From assembly GCA_951640195.1 (NCBI GenBank), contig OX621165.1, positions 2,170,001 through 2,234,000 of the forward strand: a stretch of 64,000 bases of DNA, written 5' to 3'. Every line of letters begins with the position of its first letter. Within the stretch, counting starts at the first letter, position 1. Positions 32,166-42,340 of the stretch are shown piece after piece. A program made the translations under genes and the position numbers. Under the pieces are notes generated by a model. That model searched no databases. It saw only the letters and a program-made list of their open reading frames with translations, and was not told the DNA's origin. This stretch comes from Porpolomopsis calyptriformis. Lineage: Eukaryota > Basidiomycota > Agaricomycetes > Agaricales > Hygrophoraceae.

Positions 32166-34262
32166 ATGGATGCCCACTCTTCACAGATACCCTCTTCCCC
32201 TCCCTCCATAGACCAGTCCCATGCGACAATACTGTTAGAAACCCTCGCCAAAATCAGATCTAATGGTAAACGTAAGAAATGCTACAGGTACGTACTTGTT
32301 TTATCATCATGATTAGAGTTCCGGATGCGATGATTTTCTACAGTAGTGATGGTGTTATGGGACCATACATCAAGGCTGCACGTTGGTTCCCACTCAGTAT
32401 TGACCCATTTGTTGACCTTAGAGCCGTGATATTCGATGGGATGGAGGCAGACTTCAAAAGAGCGAGGGAGGGTGAGGAAGAGGAAATGTAAGCTGTTTTT
32501 ACACGCTCTGAACTAGCTGAAGCCTCACAGAGTGTAGTCCTAACCCCCAAGAAACCCAGAAACAGCGTGCTCAACGAGAGCGACACATACAATTATATGG
32601 TCAATTCAAAGCTCTCGTTCCAGGATTCAACAACATTGTCTTCAAGTTTGAGGACAACCCAGATCTCTTACACAAGTTTGCAGACACTGTATGCGACATA
32701 CGTTTCATTGCTTTCAGTTTATATACTAACAATACTGGAAGATTGCTGAACATGCAAGTAGTGCTCGAAGTGAGGATATATATTCACTTCGTACTCGCGG
32801 AATTTTCCATATCCTGGACGACCCGGAGCGAGGTTCATTCGACCCACCGATTCCACCCCATGGGGCGAAAAGCTTGCGTGGTTTCCACCATAAAGACACT
32901 GCAAGATTGCTCTGTCCGCAACATTTCCTTCCAGAGTTTGATAAACACCCTCAGTGAATCAAGCAATGTCCATGTTTCTTTTACTGACAATTCTCTTCAG
33001 GGATTTTATGGATGATGTCAACAATGGCCATATCAAACTCATGTCAAGTGAATTCCCGTCATTCCTGTACGATCAAGAGACTCAATACGACCCTGATGCG
33101 AGAGAGGTGGGGCTCTTGCGTGGTAGACTTCTCGTACGTGTAAGTATTATTTGTGTTTTCACAATTATTCTCTACTGATATTTGCCAGGTATATCGCCAC
33201 ATCTTCACTGGGCCTGGTACTGCGATCACGGGCAAAGGTGGCAAGACTGTAAAAGGCTGCAAGGCAAAAATCCATCGAGTTAGTGCAGTAACCCCACAGA
33301 CAATCGCATATGCTGCAATGATGGTGCGTTCAAACGTATGTCTCCCCCAGACTCTCGGCTGACAAGTAAATAGGCCCGCTTCATGATGAGCTCGGTTGAG
33401 CAATGGACGAAACATGATGGTACATTCAACCTACAGCGATTCTACGACTATATACTATATCTTTTTGATCCGGAGGAAGGGATGGACAATGAGTGGATTG
33501 CTGAGACAATCGCATGGTGGAAACGGTGAGTGTTGGTGATTCTCCCACCACATACTGACCTTTTTTTATACAGGCAAGTACCTGGTCTGGGTGGTGATGT
33601 TGGAGCGGATGAGGATGCATCCGATGGTGAGGACCTCCGCAATGATTTTATGGCCATCCGTAGGGCTGCCATGCGTCGTCGATATGGCATTGAAGAAGAT
33701 CAAGAAGACGAAGATGGCCAAGAAGATCTGGACGCTGAGGATGAAAACAATACCCACCTCGGACGTTCTCCTTCTCAACGCCCTCGTTCCGCTCGCCCCG
33801 CTGTTCCTCCTCAGCCTACTTGTACCATACATACTTCACACCCTGATCCCACTCTCACTCCTGCTTCACAATCTTTGCCTTCTCAGGTTCGTGACATCTG
33901 ACGACATGTACCAAAAGCTAACCTATGATGAAACACAACAGTTAAGAGATATCACACGTCAGGAGCAAGTTCTTGGAAACCGCGATCATACGAGGAGTCC
34001 AACATTAACTGAGATGTATGAAGACGGACCTCTCATTGCAAAGGTCGCACCCAGCATCAAGTCCCGCAAACCACAGAGGTCTAAGGAACCTGCATCTGCG
34101 GTAGGACCAAATCGGCAATCTTCCACGCCAAACTCTCCACGACGATCCCTCTCATCATTGACAGCATCCCCGCCCCAACCGCAGCAAAAACCTACCAGCA
34201 AAACCCGTGGTGGAAACAAGCGGATTACTCGTAAGGCTCCAGCTTCGAAGGCGAGGAAATAG
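32166..34262 (+). CDS. DUF6698-type protein, head-to-head with the Plavaka transposase
   Basis: ATG 32166 (MDAHSSQIPSSPPSIDQ) lies about 114 bp from the transposase start on the other strand. Exons by inferred short introns read WFPLSIDPFVDLRAVIFDGM, FKALVPGFNNIVFKF, ARLLCPQHFLPEFDKHP, FPSFLYDQETQYDPDAREVG, LLRGRLLVRVYRHIFTGP, KIHRVSAVTPQTIAYAA and DNEWIAETIAWWKR. An acidic then Pro/Ser-rich basic tail ends ITRKAPASKARK. This order matches an uncharacterised family expanded in Agaricomycetes (I recall it as DUF6698). Function is unknown. The reading frame appears intact after splicing, unlike its neighbour. Its placement suggests it could travel with the transposon, or merely share its promoter. 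Confidence 0.75.
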
Positions 34263-35263
34263 ACTGTAACGACTTCAAAGATTTTGCGTCATCTCAGCTG
34301 ATTTTTCGGTCTAGGCAGTGTTCTCATTCCATTGACTGACTCTCCGTTGCATCATCCAATCATCGCTCGCTATGTTTATTCTGTCATCTGACTCCCGCAT
34401 GTTCTGACTGTCAACTTATCGCATGTTCCGTTCTGCCATCCGACTCATCGGATTCTGTCGCACTCACCGCCCACTCTGGATCTCACTGTCTTGTCACGAT
34501 TCATGCCTTCGACTGATTTTATTCGCTGGTTTGCAACTTGTCTCGCTGTCTCCTGCATCGTTGTAGATTAATTCACTGTGTTACGAGTTCTCTTACTGTC
34601 AAATGAATATTATTGTTCCATTAATGCTAAATGAAATGAACTGGTCAAGCATACCTAGCAAATAACTTCAATTGCACACCTTGTATCCCGCTGAAAGGTA
34701 AGACAAACCACGAAATTTCCGGCTGACAATATAATCTCTTGTGTGCCATGTATGAGACTTCATAAGTTGTAAGCACGAAAATTGAGTAGAAGGGTGGGAA
34801 GAGTTGTATACCTTTTCATGGCATTTTACGAATTGTATTGATGAAAGTGAGGTATAATGCCGACATTTAATTCTTGCCTTGTATCGGAATTCCAGTGAAA
34901 GAGTTACAATGTATGTATACATATTCTACATAAAAGTGTGGTGGGGTTTGTCGCTGCCATTTTGATCTTGTCGTCCAAGGTAGACATTATAAGTAGATAT
35001 ATCTGTTTCGACCTTTTGCTGATGTGTTTCCTGATGTCAAGCAAAGCATGTATGCCGAAAGGTTGGCAAACTCGGGTTGATCAAGACACTCTCGTCCTCC
35101 ATTTTGAATGGCAAACGAAATTGTGAGCTCTTAACGTATTTCTTCAACGAGCACTTACAGAGCTAATGTTCGCGCTTTGGACGTGAAGATGACTCCATGG
35201 TGACTGTTCAGCGATATCGGGGCTATGTGCGCTTCCAACTTTGTCTCCAACCACATCCAAACC
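34263..35263. other. Intergenic; low-complexity and candidate right end of Plavaka element
   Basis: The first 300 bp are rich in CTGTC/CATC-type words without coding signals. No gene was recognised. The candidate right inverted repeat lies at 34852-34868. Confidence 0.4.
34852..34868. repeat. Candidate right terminal inverted repeat of Plavaka/DUF6698 element
   Basis: Inverse partner of 27750-27766; similarity stops outside both sites, as expected for element ends, and fades within about 17 bp inward. Confidence 0.35.
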
Positions 35264-36769
35264 ATGGTTTCCAAAGTTCCATGCGAAATTTGGTTAAAGA
35301 TTGCTGACCACCTTCCTCGCACGGAGCTACAAGGATTGTATGCCCTCAACAGTGCCTTTTTTAATGCAGCGATGGACGCACGCTATCAGGAGGTGGAAGT
35401 TCTAATGGACCAATACTTTGACGTGGCTGAGGTATTGCGGAAACTGGAACAGCTAAGGTGCAGTAAATTCTTCCAATTTCGATCTTTGACTCTGACATCT
35501 CTATCTTTCAGGCAACCCCACGTTGTGTGTCGTGTCCGTTCCATCAAAATCGACCTCTCATATTTCGGCACCTACTATGATCCCTATACTGGTTTTTATT
35601 TGAATTCAAGAGAACATCCTTATGGGGATGAAACCCTGGACTGTTTGTGTGACGAGATGCAGCTGTCTATGGCCACGAAGCAGACATTGCGCCCTCTACT
35701 ATCTTGCATCACCAAATGCGAACTGACCTGGCAGGAGGAACCCGCGTCGACCCATCTGATACCTTTTTTATGGTCGGCCTTGGGATCCAATTTACAGAGC
35801 CTTGAACTGCACTCCTCATTAGAGGATATCCATTCACTCCTGCGATCTGCTCCCACCTATTTCCCCGCCCTCGAAAGTGTACACATCACCTTCTCCCGAC
35901 TTTTTAAGTCATCGACACCAGACGAGGGGATATTCCTCACCTCAATCATACCCTTCCTAAACCGCCATAGTTCCACCCTTTCCTCTCTGACAGTTTTTAA
36001 CTATTATAAGCTGCTGGTGGATGTGTCATGCCTCTTCAACACATTGGGATATTTCCCTCGGCTTCGACATCTTGGATTTTACATTGGTTGTGTTTCTGAC
36101 ACCCACATTCAGATGTCAGATCCCGGGTTTTTGACCCAATTTCTCAAGAACCATGCCGATCAACTGCAGTCCTGCACTATCCATCTTGTCACTATGGTCG
36201 ACTCGCCTGTCCATCACTCCGAGCTTGTGGAGTATGGAGATATCTCCCATTCACTGCTCAACGTCCCGTTTCCCGACTTGCTCAAACTAAATATTTCTGG
36301 CACTTTAGGCCTGAAAGAGAGAACTCTGGATATTATTCCTTGGTTCTCCGACACGTTGACTACATTAATCCTTCGAAATCCCCCATTCACTCATGAACAA
36401 GTGGAAATTCTCGCCTCCTGTTTTCGTTGCCGACCCGAGGATACCAGACTCAGGATCCTTTCCTTCGGTGTCAATACCATCAGCCCAGAATTCATAGATT
36501 TATTGGCATACCGGTTTCCAGGTCTGGTGCGGCTCACTCTTCAGGCTGACGCGCTCAAGCCGCAGAATCCAAATCCCCACTCCCACGAAAATGGCAGCAG
36601 GTTCATTTCAATCGAGGAGCTGGAGTTGTTTCGGGTCGAGATGGAGAAGCGGGTCTACGATAAGTGGGCGTTGTGTCATCTTGATATTGGGTCGAGTTGG
36701 GGTGTTAGTTGCTCCTCCGTTGTGGAGATTATCGAGAAACGAATCTCCAACATGCGGAAAGGTCTTTGA
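35264..36769 (+). CDS. F-box/LRR-like protein, paralogue C
   Basis: Start at ATG 35264 (MVSKVPCEIWLKIADHLP), aligned with the other copies. The frame is open throughout; the family intron is a 54-nt in-frame segment (GTGCAG..CTTTCAG) whose splicing is optional for the frame. It carries the F-box-like front, EVLMDQYFDVAEVLRKLEQL, then GYFPRLRHLGFYIG, SDTHIQMSDPGFL, PWFSDTLTTLIL, FPGLVRLTLQAD and FRVEMEKRVYDKW. Closest to B by eye although on the other strand and 19 kb away. The stop is inside the TPR-derived block. Confidence 0.82.
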   Translation: MVSKVPCEIWLKIADHLPRTELQGLYALNSAFFNAAMDARYQEVEVLMDQYFDVAEVLRKLEQLRCSKFFQFRSLTLTSLSFRQPHVVCRVRSIKIDLSYFGTYYDPYTGFYLNSREHPYGDETLDCLCDEMQLSMATKQTLRPLLSCITKCELTWQEEPASTHLIPFLWSALGSNLQSLELHSSLEDIHSLLRSAPTYFPALESVHITFSRLFKSSTPDEGIFLTSIIPFLNRHSSTLSSLTVFNYYKLLVDVSCLFNTLGYFPRLRHLGFYIGCVSDTHIQMSDPGFLTQFLKNHADQLQSCTIHLVTMVDSPVHHSELVEYGDISHSLLNVPFPDLLKLNISGTLGLKERTLDIIPWFSDTLTTLILRNPPFTHEQVEILASCFRCRPEDTRLRILSFGVNTISPEFIDLLAYRFPGLVRLTLQADALKPQNPNPHSHENGSRFISIEELELFRVEMEKRVYDKWALCHLDIGSSWGVSCSSVVEIIEKRISNMRKGL

Positions 36770-37315
36770 GAAGTCCATCGGACCATCCTAACACTCGGAT
36801 CGCACCGTTGCTGGTCTCTATCGGTCACACGGGCAGTGATGAAGCGAAATCTTTCAAATGGACCAACTTTGCTAAACTATCCGCGATACATAGAAATGAT
36901 AGGTTGAGTGTCCTTCTGTGAATGTAAGTCGCTTATTGTTCTTGTAAGGATTTTGGCTTCATGGTGACATAAATTTTCATTAGGTTTCTCTCCCGTATTT
37001 ATGCATCCAAGTTATTCCCGAGCATGGTTTCCTCCCACATCCTTAGACGCAGTAGTGGACTTCACCTGTCGTTCACTTCTTTCTCTGTTAATTTCAGACT
37101 TGATGATCCCATCATCACCGTAAAGTTGACATGATCATGTTGATGCATGCGCCGTTCTTGAGACACACAAACCAGACAAATAAACTATCATCTCAGACCC
37201 CCTGCTGAAAAGAGAGGACCAACCATTCCATTCCAGGGGCAACCTTGGCAACTTGCAGAAGTCGTCATACTGAGATTCTACCAGAGTGCTTTCTTCAGCC
37301 GCTTGACAGTGCACA
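36770..37315. other. TPR-derived 3' block after F-box C, then intergenic
   Basis: GAGAAGTCCATCGGACC through the GAATGTAAGTCGCTTATTG..CTTCATGG segment (to about 37040) aligns with the 3' end of the TPR pseudogene at 59.21-59.49 kb, including its GTAAGT intron start and the ATTAGGTTTCTCTC acceptor side. Nothing recognised beyond. Confidence 0.6.
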
Positions 37316-37408
37316 CGTCTGATTCCTCTGCCCTTGCCTCTTTGTATCCAGAAATGGCAGAAGCAACCATTTCTGGATACAAAGAGGCAAGGGCACAGGA
37401 ATCAGACG
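37316..37408. repeat. 42-bp inverted repeat with 9-nt loop
   Basis: Arms 37316-37357 and 37367-37408 are complementary except at one position, with loop CAGAAGCAA. Weaker inverted similarity continues outward (CTTCAGCCGCTTGAC on the left, GTCATCAAGCGG on the right), so a longer inverted duplication has partly decayed. It is not part of the F-box flanks. Confidence 0.9.
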
Positions 37409-37828
37409 CAGGCCAGAACCAAGAGATCAGGGAAGGGGTCATCAAGCGGAAGAGGGAAGATATGCTCCAATGGGCGTGGGTGGTGAGAAAGCTGTCATCA
37501 CCGCGACCTATTCTTCCATCCACTTTATTTTACAAGTCCAAAGGGCTTGGATGGCGCCTGTTCGCGTTTCTCCTTTGATGCCACATAGACGGATAGTGAA
37601 TATACAGAAAAGCGAAGCATACCAATGTTCGGTTCAATGCATAGTAAGTCCAGGAAGCTTGACATTGATAAGAGAGAAGCTGTAGCACAGCTGGATTCCT
37701 AGTTTGCGCTCTGTTTCAGGCAGGTCCTGGCACATTCCGCCATCTGTGGTTGCAAGCATGCTAGCCAGAAATGCTTCGGACATTGAACATGACTCAGCGC
37801 TGTTCAGCGACCACCCTCATCCGAAACC
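37409..37828. other. Intergenic, 5' flank of F-box D
   Basis: The first part continues the decayed right arm of the inverted duplication; the rest is the upstream region of F-box D. No gene seen. Confidence 0.45.
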
Positions 37829-39346
37829 ATGGCTTCCAAAGTTCCATTCGAAATTTGGTTAAATATTGCTGACCACCTTCCCCGTGTGGAGTTGCAAGGA
37901 TTGTACGCCCTCAACAGTGCCTTTTTTCATGCAGCGATGGATGCACGCTATCAGGAGGTGGATGTTCTTGTGTACCAATACTTCGACGTCGCTAAGGTAT
38001 TGCGGAAACTGGAACAGTTAAGGTACAGTAAATCCTTCCAATTTCGATCATTGACTCTGACATCTCTATCTTTCAGCCAACCCCATGTTGTGTGTCGTGT
38101 CCGTTCCATTAAAATCGACCTCTCAAGTTACGGACCATACAAAGATCCCTATCTTGGTTTTCCAACAAAGAATCCTAGCGGCGATAGAATTCTAGACTGC
38201 AAGTGTTTGTGCGAGGAGATGCAGCTGTCAATAGCCATGAAGAAGACATTGCCCTCCCTACTATCTTGCATCACTAAATGCAAACTGGTCTTCTCTGGTG
38301 ATTCGGCTGCGAGACGTCTGATACCTTCTTTATGGTCGGCCTTGGGATCCAATTTACAGAGCCTTGAACTGCACTCCCCATTAGGGGATATCTGTTCACT
38401 CCTGCGATCTGCTCCCACCCATTTCCCCACCCTCGAACATGTACACATCACCTTCTCCCAATATGTTAGACCACCGATACCGGACGAGGTATTTCTCACC
38501 TCAATCATACCCTTCCTAAATCGCCATAGTTCCACCCTTTCCTCTCTGACAATTTTTAATCGTTACGGGCCGCTGGCGGATATGTCATGCCTTCTCAACA
38601 CATTGGGATATTTCCCTTGGCTTCGACATCTTGGATTTTACATTGGTTATGTTTCTGACACCCACATCCAGATGTCAGATCCCGGGGTTTTGACACAATT
38701 TCTCAAGAACCATGCCGACCAGTTGCAGTCCTGCACTATCCATGTCATCACTATACACAAATCGTTTGCCCATCACTCCGACCTCGTAGAGTATGAAGAT
38801 ATTTCCCATTCACTGCTCAACGTTCCATTTCCCGACTTGCTCAAACTAGAAATCTCTAGTTGCAGGGACACTTTCCGCCGGCAAGTGAGAACTTTAGGTA
38901 TTATTCCTTGGTTCTCCGACACGTTGACTACATTAATCCTTCGTAATTCCCCATTCACTCACGAACAAGTGGAAACCCTTGCCTCATGTTTTCGTTGCCG
39001 CCCCGAGGATACCAGACTCAAGATTCTTTCCTTCAGGGTCAATACTATCAGTCCAGAATTCGTAGATTTATTGGCATATAGATTTCCGGGTCTGGTGCGG
39101 CTCACTCTTGGAGCTGACGCGCTCAAGCCAAAGAAGCCTACTCTTCCCTCCCGGATACGGCCAACCACGTCCATTCCAAGCGGAGAATTGGAGGAATTCC
39201 AGGTCGAGATGGAGAAGCGAGTCTACGATAAGTGGGGCTTGTGTCATCTTGATATTGAAACAAGCCCGAATGCTAGTTTCTCTTCCGTTGTGGAGATCAT
39301 TGAAAAACGGATCCCTAACATCCAACGCATGCGGGAGGGACTTTGA
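37829..39346 (+). CDS. F-box/LRR-like protein, paralogue D (mosaic of two subtypes)
   Basis: ATG 37829 (MASKVPFEIWLNIADHLP). Open for 505 codons; the family intron is a 54-nt in-frame segment with a GTACAG donor. Most of the protein is of the B/C type (VYQYFDVAKVLRKLEQL, GYFPWLRHLGFYIGYVSDTHIQ, CFRCRPEDTRLKILSF, LLAYRFPGLVRLTL). From about residue 425 it switches to the E/F type (GADALKPKKP, TSIPSGELEEFQVEMEKRV, YDKWGLCHLDIE, RIPNIQRMREGL). The switch lies near 39080-39105 in a stretch common to both. This points to gene conversion or unequal crossing-over. Confidence 0.82.
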   Translation: MASKVPFEIWLNIADHLPRVELQGLYALNSAFFHAAMDARYQEVDVLVYQYFDVAKVLRKLEQLRYSKSFQFRSLTLTSLSFSQPHVVCRVRSIKIDLSSYGPYKDPYLGFPTKNPSGDRILDCKCLCEEMQLSIAMKKTLPSLLSCITKCKLVFSGDSAARRLIPSLWSALGSNLQSLELHSPLGDICSLLRSAPTHFPTLEHVHITFSQYVRPPIPDEVFLTSIIPFLNRHSSTLSSLTIFNRYGPLADMSCLLNTLGYFPWLRHLGFYIGYVSDTHIQMSDPGVLTQFLKNHADQLQSCTIHVITIHKSFAHHSDLVEYEDISHSLLNVPFPDLLKLEISSCRDTFRRQVRTLGIIPWFSDTLTTLILRNSPFTHEQVETLASCFRCRPEDTRLKILSFRVNTISPEFVDLLAYRFPGLVRLTLGADALKPKKPTLPSRIRPTTSIPSGELEEFQVEMEKRVYDKWGLCHLDIETSPNASFSSVVEIIEKRIPNIQRMREGL

Positions 39347-40447
39347 AAAGTCCATAGGAGCCCACCAGCCTGGCACTGGGATCACGATAAAGACCCTTGT
39401 GGTATCGATCAGTCGGTCAATGGCTGATGAAGTGAAATCTCAACGGGGCGACTCTCTGCCAAGCTATCTGCGACACATAGTAATAACGGTTTGAGTGTCC
39501 TTCCGTGAATGTAAGTTGCTTATCATCTTGCAAGGATCTTGGCTTCATAGTATAGGTTTCTCTCCGGTATTTATGCATCCATGTTAGTCCCAAGCATGAT
39601 TTATTATTCAACAGTATGCACCAATGCTTTTGTGTATTATGACCTTGATAAAAAACGCTTTTACGGTAACCACTATCATCCGTCTTACTCCGACTGAGCT
39701 TGCTCTCGTTGAAAGTGTAGCCTAAGAGCAACTCAGATATATTGGAGCACACGCTTAAGTGCTTCTACCCTGCTAAGAAGCTGCCACGAAAATAACGCAG
39801 ATGCCACTCGTCGCATCCCGCGACGATGTCTGTAACCTTTGACCGGTCGAGTCTTCTGCCAATCATGCTTGTTTTGCCATCTAATACACACAGTCGTGTC
39901 AAAATATTGCATGGTCGTATTCCGCAAGACTGTCCTATGGCCAGAACGCGTCCAGCTGGCGAACTTGAAGACCAATCGTGAGTTGATGTGGATAATCTGA
40001 TTGGTCCGACAAGACCAAATCGTTTACAGCCCAGCTCTACACCCTACCCATGGTCCTACCACAACCAATTGTGAGCCGCCTCTCCCCAAGCTGGAAGTTG
40101 AACCGAAACGCACCTGAGCTGGTGATGTATGAGATCATTGTCTACTCCGAGGCAAGGGACAGGATGGCCTGATATCATACTCTTCGATGATTGTCGTGAT
40201 CTGATCACAGTCGATGCTAAGGAGATGATGACGATTTTGTAGGACAGTGTTTACCTGCCTGCTTGAAAGAGTGACTAGGACAACTTGCCATGGAAATTTT
40301 ATTCAGTAAAAGCGAGTTGGATAGTGCGTTAGGTGGGAAGGTCAGCCATGCCACGGTAGAGTCTATTCATCAGACTGTATGGCATACAGTACAAGTTGAT
40401 GGAAGGCCACATTTTGTCAGCAACCGCATTGGAGCTCATTCAAAGCC
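39347..40447. other. Intergenic with TPR-derived 3' block and duplicated upstream flank of F-box E
   Basis: About 39340-39610 is the TPR-derived block, recognisable by GAAAAGTCCATAGGAGCCCA and the GTAAGTTGCTTATCATCTTGC segment. About 40288-40345 (TTATTCAGTAAAAGCGAG..) is shared with the flank of F-box F at 42245-42300. No gene in between. Confidence 0.6.
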
Positions 40448-41937
40448 ATGGCTTCAAAAGTTCCATTCGAAATTTGGTTAAAGATTGCTCACTACCTCCC
40501 TTCCACGGAGCTGCAAAGGCTGTATGCCCTCAACAGTTCCTTTTTTCATGCAGCGATGGATGCACGCTATCGAGAGGTGGAACTATTTGAATATCGATTG
40601 GGGATGGCTGAGACATTGCAGAAATTCAACCACTTGAGGTGCAGAGAATCCTTTGATATTAATCTTTCGACTTTGACATTTCTTTCAGTCAATCTCACAT
40701 TGCATGTCGTGTCCGTTGTATCGACATCGGCCTCTCATCGCACTTCACAACATTTGACCCCCTCGTTGCTCTGCTAAGCGAACACCCTAGCTATGACGAT
40801 ATTCTGTCTACAGCCACAAGAAAGGTCTTGGTCTCTCTATCCCGCATTGTTAAATGCGATCTGGCCTGGCCAGGTCACTCTGCATCAAAGACTATAATGC
40901 CCTCTTTATGGTCTGCCATGGGATTGTCCAATTTACAGAGCCTTAAACTGGTTTCCTCGTTAGAGAATATCCATATACTCCTGCGATCAACTTCCGTCCA
41001 TTTCCCCACCCTTGAAAGTGTACATGTCGAGTTCTATCAATCTCCAATCCCCTCAGTGCCAGACATGGAGTTATTCCTGACCTCAATCGTACATTTCCTG
41101 AATCGCCATCATTCCCTTCTCTCCCTGACATTCTCACCGACCCAGCTCGTTTATGGTGAACCAGTGGTGGAGCTATCATGTCTCTTCGGCATGCTGGGGT
41201 ATTTCCCTAGGCTTCGACATATAGGATTTTACTTTGGTTGTCTCTCTGACACCCACATTCAGATGTCGGAGCCCGAGGTTTTTACACAATTTCTCAAGAA
41301 CCATGCGGATCAGTTGCAATCTTTCCGTATTCAACTTGTTACTCTCGACCGTTCACTTGTCAATCATTGTCGTTTCGTAGAGTATGGAGATGTCTCACAC
41401 TCGCTCCTCAAGGTTCCGTTCCTCAACCTGTTCAAGCTAGATATTTCTACTCTCCAGGTCATACCCAGCCGAGACACTGGGATTTTGAATATTATTCCTT
41501 GGTTCTCCGACACGTTTACCACATTAATCCTTTGGCCCCGATTCCCATTCATTCACGAACAAGTGGAAATCCTCGCCTCATACTTTCGTCATCGATCCGA
41601 CAATAGACTCAAGAGTCTTTCCTTCAGGGTCAATATTATCTGTCCAGAATTCATAGATTTATTGGCATCGAGTTTTCCACGTCTAGTGCGGCTCACTCTT
41701 GGAGCAGACGTGCTCAATCTAAAGAAACCTACTATTCCCCTTAGGATACAGCCCACCACGTCAATTCCAAGCGGAGAATTGGAGAAATTTCAGGTTGAGA
41801 TGGAGAAGCGAGTCTACGATAAGTGGGGGTTGTGTCATCTTGATATTGACACAGGATACAATGCTGGTTTCTCTTCCGTTGTGGAGATCATTGAAAAACG
41901 GATCCCTAACATCCAACGCATGCGGGAGGGACTTTGA
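40448..41937 (+). CDS. F-box/LRR-like protein, paralogue E
   Basis: ATG 40448 (MASKVPFEIWLKIAHYLP). The 50-nt intron (GTGCAG..CTTTCAG, about 40640-40689) must be removed to keep frame; the join restores QSHIACRVRCIDIG. The second exon is open to the stop. Features include FFHAAMDARYREVELFEYRLGMAETL, GYFPRLRHIGFYFGCLSDTHIQ, MSEPEVFTQFLKNHADQLQS, PWFSDTFTTLIL and SIPSGELEKFQVEMEKR. Very similar to F, its downstream neighbour, so a recent tandem duplicate. Confidence 0.82.
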
Positions 41938-42340
41938 GAAGTCCATGGGACCCTGCCACCCGAGCGAAATATCTTAAACGGGGCCGCTCTCTGCTAAGCT
42001 ATCCGATACAGCGTCCTTCTGGGAATGTAAGTTGCTTATCATTCTTGCAATGATCTCAGCTTCATGTTTTCATTAGGTTTCTCTCTGGTATTTAAATTGT
42101 TTAAGCCTACTATAACGCTGGCCTTATTCAAGAACAGCGGATGACCATGTCCACTTTACGACAGGCGATGATGGGATTATAAGTGTGGATGATAAGATCG
42201 GACGGGTGATAAAAAGTGACTAGCAGAATCCCCGGACAAGAACTTGCCATTGAAAGTTTATTCAGCAAACGTGAGTTTGATGATGCGTTGGGCGGGAACG
42301 TTACTCAAGGTTTGTCACCAACCACGTTGCAACCAAAACA
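41938..42340. other. TPR-derived 3' block of E and upstream flank of F
   Basis: The block is shortened here: after GAGAAGTCCATGGGACC a deletion brings CCCGAGCGAAAT close, and GGAATGTAAGTTGCTTATC follows. The upstream flank of F shares TTATTCAGCAAACGTGAG with E's flank. No gene. Confidence 0.6.

Noticed and set aside
37278..37578. ORFs over the 42-bp inverted repeat
   Set aside because: The two strands give similar peptides only because of the palindrome; there is no start context or family.
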